Positions 43,320-53,917 of a stretch of 64,000 nt of DNA are shown piece by piece. The first letter of the stretch is position 1; every line of letters begins with the position of its first letter. The stretch is from Archivesica marissinica (lineage: Eukaryota > Mollusca > Bivalvia > Venerida > Vesicomyidae), in NCBI GenBank assembly GCA_014843695.1, contig CM026401.1, positions 25,875,978 to 25,939,977 of the forward strand, written 5' to 3'. The notes beneath the pieces were generated by a model, which saw only the letters and a list, made by a program, of their open reading frames with translations, made no database searches and was not told the DNA's origin. Made by a program: the position numbers and the translations under genes.

Positions 43320-43466
43320 GTGCCTATTCTAAATGGAACACGTCCATTACAATATTTATCCTATCCTTGTGCCTACTCTAAATGGAACACGTCCATTACA
43401 ATATTTATCCTATCCTTGTGCCTACTCTAAATGGAACACGTCCATTACAATATTTATCCTATCATT
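43320..43466. repeat. 49-bp tandem repeat, 3 units
   Basis: Three copies of a 49-bp unit starting GTGCCTACTCTAAATGG. The copies differ by one or two bases, so the duplication is recent. Confidence 0.95.
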
Positions 43467-43659
43467 TTGTCATACATATATTCCTTATTGACACATTCTA
43501 GTGTCACTCTCGGTTTCCGAGTCAACAGTTCGTATATCTCTGTTACTGGTAGAACATAGTGTGGTGGTCGCTCGTTTACTTCTTATCCTGATGTTCAACC
43601 TAACCCTAGCCATAGTCAAGAATTTAATAGTTGCTTTTCGTTAATTCCTCAGACTATTT

Positions 43660-44059
43660 AGAAGCATTCCCAACACATGAAATTACATGAAAGATACCTT
43701 CATTGATTTCGATATTATTTCTTTTACAGAGACACGACATTTCTGATCAATACCTAAAACTCGATGGTCTCGATAATATGTTTCGCAACGATGTATTCAC
43801 GAGAATCCTCACGTATTGTACATCCGGCTTACAACCAAAGCGATTACAATATCTAGAATTTATTATACCGGAATATATATGTATTGAAAGAAAAGATCAG
43901 TGTAAACACTTCGTCATAGCAACTATATATAGATCACCAACTGCGCCAGCTGGATTTTGGCAAATATACGTTGAACAGGCCTTTCAAATATCACGCAACA
44001 TTATTTTAATTGGTGGCATTAATGAAGATCAGCTAAATGCAGCAAATAATAAAACATGA
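43660..44059 (+). pseudogene. LINE endonuclease fragment
   Basis: An N-terminal endonuclease remnant. DFDIISFTET, with the metal-binding Glu, lies near 43707-43735. A frameshift follows, then ISDQYLKLDG, FVIATIYRSPTAPAGFW and IILIGGINEDQLN. The last motif is normally GD(F/I)N; here the Asp is Gly, so a catalytic residue is lost. The fragment stops at 44059 against a minus-strand LINE 3' end. It cannot be functional. It is a different LINE family from the one at 27692. Confidence 0.75.
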
Positions 44060-44061
44060 CC

Positions 44062-44827
44062 AATTTCTTTTTTTAGGTTTTTATTACAAAAATAGGCAAA
44101 TACAATATTGCCTTTGGCCAGTTAACAAATAAACCATGAATATGGTCAAGACATAATACACAATGAACAAATTTATACTTAAGACATATTAATCTAGCAT
44201 ACATAAATACTGTACATGTATAACACATTTATATATATACTTAAGACATATTAATCTAGCATACATAAATACTGTACATGTATAACACATTTATATATAT
44301 ACTTAAGACATATTAATCTAGCATACATAAATACTGTACATGTATAACACATTTATATATATACTTAAGACATATTAATCTAGCATACATAAATACTGTA
44401 CATGTATAACACATTTATATATATACTTAAGACATATTAATCTAGCATACATAAATACTGTACATGTATAACACATTTAAATGCATACTTAAGAAGCATT
44501 TAAGCCAACAATGGTTTGTTTCTTTTCTAATTTTAAAAGCGTCACAAATTCTGCAATAGTCCATAAGGTATTCTTATTTATAGACGACAGTAATGTCACA
44601 AATGTATGCATATTCGGCCATGAACAGTTTTTGAGGTATTTATTTCTAACAATAGCATATTTAGGACAACATAATAAAACGTGGTATTCAGATTCAATCA
44701 TACTAAATGTGCACAATTTACAAATTCGATAATTTCTATGAACTCCAGATAAGCTACCAACTTCTATTTCACGGTTATGTGAACACCATCTAAGACATGT
44801 TAATACATAGTTTGCGTGTGACGTCAT
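44062..44827 (-). mobile_element. LINE 3' end with expanded 3' UTR minisatellite
   Basis: On the minus strand this runs from a reverse-transcriptase C-terminal domain (44489-44818) through a 3' UTR holding five 62-bp tandem copies (44181-44490) to about 44062. The coding part has RICKLC, then EYHVLLCCPKY, the usual Cys/His cluster at the C-terminus of many LINE ORF2 proteins, preceded by LRWCSHNREIEVG. It is 5'-truncated at about 44827, next to the THAP gene. Confidence 0.72.
44181..44490. repeat. 62-bp tandem repeat, 5 units
   Basis: Five near-identical 62-bp units starting AAGACATATTAATCTAGC. They lie within what reads as the 3' UTR of the minus-strand LINE fragment. Confidence 0.95.
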
Positions 44828-44860
44828 CATACTGGGGAGTTACACAAATCCGCCATGTTG
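44819..44860 (+). promoter_or_regulatory. Possible transposase promoter: CRE and YY1-like sites
   Basis: A perfect CRE palindrome TGACGTCA (44819-44826) and CCGCCATGTTG (44850-44860, a YY1-like site on the minus strand) lie 60-100 bp upstream of the expected THAP start. The CRE lies at the junction with the LINE fragment, so it may be coincidental. No TATA box is obvious. Confidence 0.3.
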
Positions 44861-44918
44861 CAGGGCAAGCGTGACCATAATCACTGTAGCGTGTTTTCAT
44901 AAACAATTCACAATAAAG

Positions 44919-45129
44919 ATTGTAGTTTCATGTTGGGGGAGTTGATGCAGTAATCGGAGAGATCGTGTTCCGAGGCGACGTTATTTCCGTATACCGAAAG
45001 TACAGGAATTTGAAGGCGAGCAGACCTTGAAACAAAGCGACGAACGGCGCCGTGTTTGGCTCAGGAACATCAACAGGAAAGAAGCGCCCACAAGACACTC
45101 CGTGATATGCTCCGATCATTTTACTGAGG
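44919..45129 (+). pseudogene. Transposase exon 1: THAP zinc finger
   Basis: THAP domains bind DNA through a C2-CH zinc site. Seen here: CWGS-stop-CSNRRDR (first two Cys at 44931 and 44946), then RYFRIPKV, DERRRVWLRNI with the conserved Trp, and VICSDHFTEG with the last Cys-His pair. The exon ends at 45129 before a GTGATT donor, in phase 1. Two lesions are visible: the expected start codon is ATT at 44919-44921 (reading on to VVSCWGS), and a TGA at 44943-44945 sits inside the zinc finger, as would arise from CGA. The domain is clear; joining it to exons 2 and 3 rests on matching splice phases. Confidence 0.82.
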
Positions 45130-45464
45130 GTGATTATTTATTTATTTTATTCCACAATTTCAGCATAATAATATCTAGCAGCAGTACAAATCGTAGCTGC
45201 ATATATATTGTAGCTGTTAATGTTATTACCCCACCTACCCATCATACGCTTTTTGGACGACCAAAACTGCCCCACTGACTAACATCACACCATTTCAATA
45301 TTATTTCTGCATCGAACAATGCAATTCCATGCCATCTGGCTCAGGGTGAATAGTTTGGATTTTTATTTAGATGCTATTACCAGATTACATATTTAAAGAC
45401 CCATAACACATGTGAGCTAACACTGTGTGTAGTCTGCCACCAACATCTATCTCTGCTGCACATC
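45130..45464. other. Intron sequence of the transposase pseudogene, no other feature
   Basis: AT-rich sequence between the exon 1 donor and the 23/29-bp satellite. It reads as ordinary intron with no supported gene. Confidence 0.45.
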
Positions 45465-47008
45465 CTCATTGAGAATGTATACTGCTGCGCATATGAAATG
45501 CATACTGCTGCACACCCTCATGTGGAATGTATACTGTTGCGCGTAGGGAATGCATATTGATGCACATAGGAAATGCATACTGCTGCACACCCTCATGGGG
45601 AATGTATACTGCTGCGCATAGGGAATGCATACTGCTGCACACCCTCATGGGGAATGTATACTGCTGCGCATAGGGAATGCATACTGCTGCACACCCTCAT
45701 GGGGAATGTATACTGCTGCGCATAGGGAATGCATACTGCTGCACACCCTCATGGGGAATGTATACTGCTGCGCATAGGGAATGCATACTGCTGCACACCC
45801 TCATGGGGAATGTATACTGCTGCGCATAGGGAATGCATACTGCTGCACACCCTCATGGGGAATGTATATTGCTGCGCATAGGAAATGCATACTGCTGCAC
45901 ACCCTCATGGGGAATGCATACTGCTGTGCATAGGGAATGCATACTGCTGCACACCCTCATAGGAAATGCATACTGCTGCACATAGGAAATGCATACTGCT
46001 GTGCATAGGAAATGCATACTGCTGCACACCCTCATGGGGAATGCATACTGCTGCGCATAGGGAATGCATACTGCTGCGCATAGGAAATGCATACTGCTGC
46101 ACATAGGAACTGCATACTGCTGCACACCTTCATGGGGAATGTATACTGCTGCGCATAGGGAATGCATACTGCTGCACACCCTCATGGGGAATGTATACTG
46201 CTGCACATAGGAAATGCATACTGCTGTGCATAGGAAATGAATACTGCTGCACACCCTCATGGGGAATGCATACTGCTGCGCGTAGGGAATGCACACTGCT
46301 GCACATAGGGAATGCATATTGCTGCGCATAGGGAATGCATACTGCTGCACATCCCCATGGGGAATGTATACTGCTGCGCATAGGAAATGCATACTGCTGC
46401 GCATAGGGAATGCATACTGCTGCACATCCCCATGGGGAATGTATACTGCTGCGCATAGGAAATGCATACTGCTGCACATAGGGAATGAATACTGCTGCGC
46501 ATAGGGAATGCATACTGCTGCACATCCCCATGGGGAATGTATACTGCTGCGCATAGGAAATGCATACTGCTGCACATAGGGAATGAATACTGCTGCGCAT
46601 AGGGAATGAATACTGCTGCACATAGGGAATGAATACTGCTGCACACCCTGATAGGGAATGCATACTGCTGCGCATAGGGAATGCATACTGCTGCGCATAG
46701 GAAATACATACTGCTGCACACCTTCATAGGGAATGCATACTGCTGCGCATAGGAAATGAATACTGCTGCACACCCTCATGGGGAATGCATACTGCTGCAC
46801 ATAGGGAATGAATACTGCTGCACACCCTCATAGGGAATGCATACTGCTGCGCATAGGGAATGCATACTGCTGCGCATAGGGAATGCATACTGCTGCGCAT
46901 AGGGAATACATACTGCTGCACATAGGAAATGAATACTGCTGCACACCCTCATGTGGAATGTATACTGCTGCGCCTAGGGAATGCATACTGCTGCACACCC
47001 TCATAGGG
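45465..47008. repeat. 23/29-bp mosaic satellite (about 58 units) inside an intron
   Basis: Two unit types alternate irregularly: about 23 bp ending TGCTGCGCATAGG and about 29 bp ending TGCTGCACACCCTCATGGG, both starting AATG(C/T)ATAC. Near 45600-45860 they form a regular 52-bp dimer. The long minus-strand frames (for example 45853-46800) are products of the repeat. It lies inside intron 1 of the transposase pseudogene. Confidence 0.95.
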
Positions 47009-47260
47009 CAATTAGAAGGCTGACTGTTGAGTAATTTCATCTAATAAATGATTCTCCCCAGAACTAGACATGTGCACACTGCAGCGTTAAAATACACACA
47101 TGGTCTAATGAATTGGGTGTTTTATTTAGAACTCCCAAACAACCCTGGCAAGCAGTGCAGTTCCTGAACCGGGGCTGTCTAATGTCGTCTATATCTCTGT
47201 CCGATTAAACTTCAATGGTCTGCTTTATGACATAATGATATTATCGCTATTTATTACGGT

Positions 47261-47461
47261 GTGGCGTCCGTGATTCAGTGGTAGAGCGTCGGATTTAGAA
47301 TCAAACGGTCCCGGGTTCGATACTCAGTCAGGCCACGCATGTAGTGTCATTGAGCAAGGCACCTCACATACCTTGCTTAGTACTGCTTAGTTGGGCTAAG
47401 CATGCCCAGAAAAACATTTGCATTGTATAGGTCCCTGCAATGGGTTTACCATAAATGGAAC
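47261..47461 (+). repeat. tRNA-derived SINE (family B), near full length
   Basis: A tRNA-like head with A-box-like GTGATTCAGTGGTAGAGC and B-box-like GGGTTCGATACTC, followed by a body (GGCCACGCATGTAGTG, CTAAGCATGCCCAG) shared with 52915-53100. The head is not a functional tRNA because no acceptor stem closes after the T-arm. It lies in intron 1 of the transposase pseudogene. Confidence 0.8.
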
Positions 47462-47549
47462 ATACATATACTAACAAACGTTCGGGTGCGGGCCATTGTC
47501 TGATATTCTTAAAACTTGTGGCGCAAACCATTTGCATGCGATGTATTGA

Positions 47550-47690
<141 letters not shown>

Positions 47691-47776
47691 ACTATTGACT
47701 TGCAAACAAATATGATAAAACTATTATAAACCAGAGTATTGACAAAGGTTGATGTATGTTTGTGGTTTTTTCCCCG

Positions 47777-47897
47777 GGAAACCAGCTGCTTTATACGACC
47801 AATCCAACCCAGATTGGGCACCAACATTGAAGCTAGCAGTAGCAACACCCAGGAAGTCTACCAAGAAGCTGCATGAAGTAGACACAAACTGCAAAAG
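47777..47897 (+). pseudogene. Transposase exon 2: end of THAP domain
   Basis: This 121-bp segment reads GKPAALYDQSNPDWAP and then TLKLAVATPRKSTKKLHEV, the usual continuation of a THAP domain after the Cys-His pair in the THAP-DDE_Tnp_4 family. Its first two bases complete the phase 1 codon left by exon 1. It ends at AAAAG before a GTATCA donor, in phase 2. The acceptor dinucleotide is CG (47775-47776) after a pyrimidine run where AG is expected, so splicing is probably lost. Confidence 0.75.
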
Positions 47898-48378
47898 GTA
47901 TCACCTAGTATACCGGTAATCGTTTCTGAATATTGGCAGCTAACATGTACATCCACGTAGGATATTTATTTAGCAACGTTGGCAATTGACCGGTCAATAA
48001 TAGTCGATTGAAATGTTTGCTCTAAACTGTACTTACAGTATTGCACAATTTTGACAGGACATTTTGTCTAATAAAAGGATTTTTGGATATGTTTGAAACA
48101 TGGATTAGCTAAAACAATACTGACAATACAATAAGTTTAAATCTTAGGATTTATTAAATGACGCCGTACAGTGCTAAAACAATACAATTTGGCAACCGGT
48201 ATTGACCACTTTGGGAGTATTTACCAGGGCGGCTTTAACTGGGAATTGTTTCAACCGGCCAACGCTGTTTATGAGTAATGCGTTTGGTAATTGGAGTTGA
48301 AACCGGCCTCATACATTCACTATACGCAGTCTTGAAATGTTTTACCCGACTGCTTCAGAATTTAATAACTAAGTGTTT
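47898..48378. other. Intron 2 of the transposase pseudogene, left part
   Basis: No other feature was recognised between the exon 2 donor and the SINE at 48379. Confidence 0.45.
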
Positions 48379-48611
48379 CAGTGTGGAAGTCGTGATAGCG
48401 CAGTAGTAGCACGTTCGCTCCAGGTGCTTACATCCTGGTCTTTGCGCTCCGCTGAGGCCGTTACGATTATACAATTATGCAAGGCATTTAAATTCCACGT
48501 GCCTCTTCTCTCTACCTCGTGCAATGAATTCCATCAGAAATGACGTCTCGAGAGTGATTAACATAAGTTGTTAAAACTTGTTTCACAATCAAGCAAAAAT
48601 AAATTTGTATA
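48379..48611 (+). repeat. SINE (family A tail) with a 12-bp target duplication
   Basis: A tRNA-like 5' part (GATAGCGCAGTAGTAGCACG) leads to the family A tail GAGTGATTAACATAAGTTG, CTTGTTTCACAATC and an A-rich end. It is flanked by the direct repeat AACTAAGTGTTT at 48367-48378 and 48612-48623, a clear target-site duplication, so both ends are exact. It lies in intron 2 of the transposase pseudogene. Confidence 0.85.
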
Positions 48612-48671
48612 AACTAAGTGTTTTCGAATTTAATAATCATATTTTCTAGTTGTATATTATTTAATTTATAG

Positions 48672-49849
48672 GTATAATCGAGTTTGCGAGAGACAGGCGA
48701 TCAAACGGAAGTACCAATCAGCCAGGGCCCTGTTCGACCTTCACAATAGCGAACCAGAATGTACTATCTTGGGACCAGCTGAAGAACATATACCCTGTAG
48801 GTTTTCTATTTATGGTAACCTGCAATCGCCGGACAAACAGGACATGTTAACAGTTAGGCCTACATGTACAATCCAAAGTGAGGTCACTAGTGATATTCAA
48901 CTTCTGCTCACTGAAAATATTGCTCTAAAAGCACAGATCAATGAAATGAAAATTACACAAGACAGTTTTGTGAATCAGAATGACAAGGTGAAGTATTATA
49001 CAGGATTGCCCTCATACACGACATTAATCACCCTGTTAAACTTTATCGGACTATACATTCCTATTGCAAAGACCTCGCAAAGTTTAGGGGCATTTGAAAA
49101 AATGTTGATGACGTTAATGCGAATGAAACTCAACCTAATACAAGATCTGGCTTACAAATTCCACACGTCCTCCTCAACCGTTTCCAGAACATTCGTTGCA
49201 GTCATACATGTGCTCTACGTCCGAATGAAGCACCTACTCCACTCGCCTGATAGGGACGAATTACACAAGACGATGCCGCTTGAGTTCCGGAAGCATTTTG
49301 GTAAAAAGACAGCAGTAATTAGTGACTGTTTTGAGGTATTCATTCAGCGACCCAAGAATCTCCTAGCTAGAACACAGACATGGTCGTCGTACAAACACAA
49401 TAACACAGTAAAATTCCTCATAGGAATTACCCCACAAGGTACTGTGTCGTTTCTCTCAGAGGCATGGGGTGGTTGAGCAAGTGACAAATACATTACCGAT
49501 TTGTTTGTTGTCAAAACCCTTGCCAGGTGATTTAGTTAAGGCAGACAGGGGGTTTGACATTGCGGATAATGTAGGAATGCAGTGTGCTCAGGTGAACATT
49601 CCAAGTTTCACTAAAGGACATGCTCAGTTGTCACCACTGGATGTTGAAACTACCAGACACATTGCTCATGTGCGGATACAGGTTGAACGAGTCATTGGTC
49701 TTGTGAGAAATAAATACACAATATTGCAAGACTAGTTGCCAATTGATTTCCTCATGAGCGACGACGGCTCCTCACCGGTGATTGACAAGATCGCATCCGT
49801 GTCTTGTGCTCTGTCAAACATGTGTGAATCTGTGGTGGCATTCAATTAA
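48672..49849 (+). pseudogene. Transposase exon 3: DDE_Tnp_4 (IS5-like) catalytic domain
   Basis: Follows an acceptor TTTATAG at 48671; the first base completes the phase 2 codon. It reads [19 protein letters not shown], then a coiled-coil-like linker ([18 protein letters not shown]), a helix-turn-helix-like part ([17 protein letters not shown]) and the DDE fold. Catalytic candidates are Asp in VISDCFEV, Asp in KADRGFD and Glu in [24 protein letters not shown] and FLSEAWGG are family hallmarks. Lesions: TGA at 49474 (from CGA, frame continues ASDKYITD), a frameshift near 49500-49515 before [11 protein letters not shown], and TAG at 49733, with [11 protein letters not shown] continuing to a natural-looking stop at 49847. 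The catalytic residues survive but the copy is dead. Confidence 0.88.
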
Positions 49850-50280
49850 AATCGTCCATCCATACTAATTTAGTTGCAAAGAGTTGGTAATAAAACTGGC
49901 CAATTCACTGTACTTAGTCAATTCGGAAGATAAACTGGTGTGAAGTATGCCAGTGTATTGTCACTGTTGCTTGCCAGATATATATATAAGAGAAAATATT
50001 GGATGAAATATTTGTATTATACAATGTACATATAAATACACATAAAACAAATAAATGACTAGCTTGTAACTTGAGATATGGTTAGGTTTTGTATATCATT
50101 AATTATCGTGTATATATTTTTGGGTGTGTCTCTTATCATGCTAGCAGTGAACATAGCAGTCAAATATGGCATGTAATTGCATTAGAGTGCCAATTCTAAT
50201 GAATTCAACGAACGATTTCAGTGTTAAGCAACAAATAACAACAACAGTGAATTGTCATCTGTACATGTAGCCATTACAAT
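49850..50280. other. Spacer between the two convergent transposon genes
   Basis: AT-rich, probably 3' UTR and intergenic sequence of the transposon. No other gene is supported. Confidence 0.45.
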
Positions 50281-50403
50281 CGTGTCATTAGGCAAGGCAC
50301 TTAAATTCCACATTGCCTCCTCTCACTCAGGAATGAGGTCTCGAGAGTGATTAATATAAGTTATATGAACTTGTTTCACAATCCTGATAAAATAAATCTA
50401 TTT
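50281..50403 (+). repeat. SINE family A, 3' part
   Basis: Shares GGCAAGGCACTTAAATTCC, TCTCGAGAGTGATTAA and the CTTGTTTCACAATC tail with the SINE at 48379-48611. The tRNA-like head is missing or too diverged to see. Confidence 0.75.
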
Positions 50404-50639
50404 ATAGCCTTTATTTTACCAAGAATGCAAAGAGTTAGTCACACCAACAGCTTACCGGTATGTCATAATATGATGACTCCAGTTATTATTGGTGGAGGAA
50501 GGAGTGCCCCTATGAGCAGTATTCCATGCGCCTGGGTAGAACTAACAGTTGCCAGCTGCATAACTGGGATTCGAAAACCTAGTGGTGATGGGCTTTTTTA
50601 AAATTTCCTAAGAGTTGACTCATCTAGATAGATCCACAG
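50404..50639. repeat. Unclassified repeat-like segment
   Basis: Contains GGGATTCGAAAACC, reverse complement of a B-box-like motif, so it may be another decayed tRNA-type SINE on the minus strand. The 84-codon frame across it is not convincing as a gene. Confidence 0.3.
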
Positions 50640-50792
50640 TTTGCACTCAAAGTATAAACTGACAACCTGTATTGATCACTCTCGTAGTAATTTGTATGGG
50701 AGATATGTTCAGGTCCGAAGAACGAACCTGGGTTGCATTGACGAGAAGCTGGCATGCTAATCAGACAGGCTAATGACACCTCTGGCCAACAA
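50640..50792 (-). repeat. SINE family A, diverged head-containing copy
   Basis: On the minus strand GTCTGATTAGCATGC...CCCAGGTTCGTTC...TCGGACCTGAACATAT matches the head of the SINE at 58092-58326. ACGAGAGTGATCAATAC then gives the tail. The central GGTTTCCTCCCAC core is missing. Confidence 0.65.
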
Positions 50793-51249
50793 TTGTACTG
50801 AAGGCCTAATACAGGTTAAAGTACGGTTAGGTTAAAAATGTAACGGGTCCCAATGTTGTCTTTTACTATGAAACAATGCAAGTTTAGAACTGATGGTATG
50901 ATTGAACCCAAAAGTAGGCGAGCATTATAATTTTAACGGTTCTGAGAAAAAATGGACCATGATTTGAGACAATCACCCTTATCATTTCAACATTTGACAC
51001 ACAAAAAATGGTTTTGATATATCGTGTGTGGTATTTTACGTAAATGATGGTGTAAGTTGGTGAACATTTTAGAACCGATTTCTATTCTGTATCTGCTCTG
51101 AAAGTTTTATCAACTTGCTCTGAAAGTTTTATCAACTTTCAAGTAATTTACATAACCCTTTCACACATAACTTCCACCCCGACTTGTCAAGAGTGGGAAT
51201 GTGTTAATTTTTATACAGACTCAATTAGCACACTGGAGAATCAATATCG
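50793..51249. other. No gene seen; possible 3' UTR of the SWIM-YqaJ-PHD gene
   Basis: AT-rich sequence directly downstream of the minus-strand stop at 51250. It contains a short CTGAAAGTTTTATCAACTT duplication near 51100-51140. Confidence 0.4.
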
Positions 51250-52653
51250 TTACTTCTGTTTCTTTCTGTCTTTCTTACACTGTGGACAGAAGTATAATCC
51301 CGTTTGTACACGCTTAAAATTAACACATTGAAAATGCAGCCATTTGTATTGGCAGTCATCATTGTCACAACCTACAACAACATCTGTGTCCTTGTTATAC
51401 ACCTTCCTACACACATATTATCTCTTCATCTGATGCACTGTCAAGGGTCTCGCGCCGTTTAATTGTTCTCTTGCTGCGTCCTGTCTCTCTCTCTCTGGAT
51501 ATGAGACTCCCCGTTAACTCTGGAAGGATTACATTCTTTAAAATTTTCTCTGACTTCTCCACAACATCAGCCCAGATAGTCCCCACAGGCTCAATTCTCT
51601 GTACAGAAATATCCTTGTCGCTCCAAACAACAAAATCACAATACTGTGACGAGAAGTTGTGTTTGGATCTGATATGAGTACGAATGGGAGTCCAGAAAAT
51701 CTAATTTTACATCTTTCAGAAGTTTGTTTTTTGCACTGTATGGACATTTAATTTCTACCACTCCTTCACCACAACATTCACAACTGACATTAGAATCAGG
51801 GCGCGCTCCTTTATGTGGAAACTTTGGGTTGCTATACAGCGCGCACGGAGAGACACTAAAGCCATGGTGGCTAGACTGGATGGATTTTCTGTATGCATCC
51901 TTTTCGTGTTTGCACCCCCATTCTGTTGCTGTATTACTAAACCTAATTTGACTGCCACATACACATTGCACTGTTGATATGGCTGGTGCTTCAACCGACA
52001 TGGAACATACACATTTTATTTTAGATGCAGTTACACTACCCGTTCTCAAGTTGAACCACTCTTCTAGACCTGCTCTGTTCACGGGTGTTGTGCTCACAGT
52101 GGCGAGTCTGTTCCGCTGTAACATTCAATGTGCTGTAGATGCTTTCATATTCTTCTCTCAAGGGGCTCTGGAAGTTGTCCTCTTAAAATTGTTGGTACAT
52201 ACTGTTCCTGGTAATCGGCACAAACTGCAAGGATGGATGGCCTAGCGTTCGTCAAGAACAGTTCCTTGTGTAATGTCTTAATTTCGGTGTCAGTTGGATC
52301 TGGAACAGTTGGCAGCTTCATCGACATCCTCTTACGGGCCGAAGATCCATTATATGCACAGTCTAACTGCCATTTCTTTGTCTCCACTGAAGTGAAATCA
52401 ATGTTCCGGATTGAAGCATATGGCACCTTGTCAACACTGGATGGCAGCAACCAATAAGCTTTGTCCTGGGTTACAGTCTTGGATGAGTCCATTCTGGCAG
52501 CAGCTTCCACGTAAAACAAAACTGCACCAATATGACTACCGACCTCGCTCAGTCCGGTATGCAGTCGCAATGTGCTGTGTCGACCACGCCCGATATAGAG
52601 GCGATGCCCCAGGGGGAGAGTGCCTTCTCATGCATCCTCTGTGATTGCCGTAC
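51250..52653 (-). pseudogene. SWIM-YqaJ-PHD fusion protein (transposon-associated nuclease), broken
   Basis: YqaJ domains are lambda-exonuclease-like nucleases. Reading 52653 downward: VRQSQRMHEKALSPWG, AHCDC and GSHIGAVLF (a SWIM zinc finger whose third Cys is Gly and which is split by a frameshift near 52560), TVTQDKAYWLLP, then frameshifts near 52155 and 52075. The YqaJ core follows: EEWFNLRTGSVTASK, ATEWGCKHE, GARPDS with the catalytic Asp, VEIKCPY with the Glu-x-Lys pair, YQIQTQL, and after a frameshift near 51640 YCDFVVW. A last frameshift in a TG run near 51410 leads to a PHD finger (CRKVY, VGCDNDDC, WLHFQCV, FCPQCKK) and a stop at 51250. An acceptor TTTCAG at 52654 suggests an upstream exon. 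Convergent with the transposase. Confidence 0.85.
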
Positions 52654-52789
52654 CTGAAATTCGAATATAAAGAGTAAATTATGCGGATAAAGTATGTGAA
52701 CTTGGTTGGAAATGGTTTATGCCCATTCAACAGTACTACACTTGTGTTTCATCCAACATGAATGACCAAATACATATGCTTTCAACCGT

Positions 52790-52852
52790 GTCAACGAGTG
52801 ATTAATATAACTTGTTAAAGCCTGTTTCGCAATCATTGTAAAATAAATTTCA
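52790..52852 (+). repeat. SINE family A, 3' tail fragment
   Basis: GAGTGATTAATATAACTTG, CCTGTTTCGCAATCATTG and TAAAATAAATTT match the tail of the other family A copies. The 5' part is missing. Confidence 0.65.
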
Positions 52853-52911
52853 TTTCAAAATACCAAGTATTTGACCTGAACAGATCCATCATATCCTTAG
52901 GCCAATAACAT

Positions 52912-53102
52912 GTGTGACATCCGTGATCGAGTGGTAGCACGTCAGATTTGACCGGTCCCGAGTTTGATACTCGATCAGGCCACGCATGTAGTTGAGCAAA
53001 CAACCTCACACACATTGCTTTGACTGGTTAACCACTTACATTTGTAGGTCGACTAAGCCTGCCCAGTAAAACATGTCTAGGGGTTTGACATTAATGGAAC
53101 AA
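52912..53102 (+). repeat. tRNA-derived SINE (family B), second copy
   Basis: Homologous to 47261-47461: CCGTGATCGAGTGGTAGCACG (A-box region), GTCCCGAGTTTGATACTC (B-box region), then AGGCCACGCATGTAGTTGAG and CTAAGCCTGCCCAG. It ends in GGGGTTTGACATTAATGG. Confidence 0.78.
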
Positions 53103-53590
53103 ACAATGTGACCCGCCATACCAAAATCAGTCTTAAGTCGGAAAATACAAAAGCGATCTAATCGTGCTTTAACATCAAGAGATCGATAATTTGTCAATAT
53201 TCTACTTTTAGCATAATCAACTTCTACAATCAATTATCTTCCCAATAATTGTTTATTTTCTTCATAATTATGCGTCTTTATGCATTTAAAATGCATTTTA
53301 ATAAGGTGGGTATCAATCAAATGTGTAATTAATTTTGCGAGAACAAAGGCCAATCGATGAATGGTGGTGTTTTGCTGACCTATATTTGAAAAGGAATCAC
53401 TCAAATGACCCCAGTATGTTTGGTACCAAAATAAACCGAAGGCCCCGTGTTTACTCTCTATGCTATTTTTAGAAAATATAGTTTCCTTTTTAAACCAATA
53501 GAATGCTTCAAATCATGGCCATTTTATTCAAAATCACTTCTATGTTGCTACACTCAGCTTAATCAGACCTATCGATTGGCTGAGATGTAC
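53103..53590. other. No gene seen; may contain the right end of the two-gene transposon
   Basis: AT-rich sequence with only short frames. CCCCAGTAT at 53409-53417 is the candidate right terminus discussed with the transposon. Confidence 0.4.
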
Positions 53591-53628
53591 CACGTGACCA
53601 AATTACGTATGATTTCTTCAACTTCCGG
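53591..53628 (+). promoter_or_regulatory. Possible promoter: CACGTG E-box and ETS site
   Basis: CACGTGAC (53591-53598) and ACTTCCGG (53621-53628) sit about 290-330 bp upstream of the ATG at 53918. An E-box with an ETS site is common in TATA-less metazoan promoters. No TATA box is seen. The link to the downstream exon is inference. Confidence 0.35.
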
Positions 53629-53917
53629 TCAAGTGCTCGCAAATTAAGATATTTTTAACAATAATCCGCGACGTTTTATCACTTGTAAATGATCTTGCTT
53701 CACATTTAAGTGAGTGAAATAGTTAGTCAAAATAAGTGGTAAGATTCGTAGCTCATCAGAAGTGTTCCCGGTGACTTTGTTTTATGAATTGTGATAATCG
53801 AATGTTCTAACTTCTACTCATTTTCGGGTGTGTTCCCTCAGTTCGGATAATCATCATATGATATTGTCATAAGAAGTAGTTATTCGTACATCATACATGT
53901 GATTGTATAGCATCACA

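Noticed and set aside
47261..47335. A functional tRNA gene
   Set aside because: A- and B-box-like motifs are present, but the acceptor stem does not close and the sequence continues into a SINE body also found at 52915.
50347..50601. 84-codon frame downstream of a SINE tail
   Set aside because: It starts inside the SINE and ends in repeat-like sequence; no recognisable product.
51636..52570. A viral or phage origin for the YqaJ segment
   Set aside because: SWIM and PHD domains, a splice-acceptor-like end and the adjacent THAP-DDE gene point to a eukaryotic transposon rather than an integrated virus.
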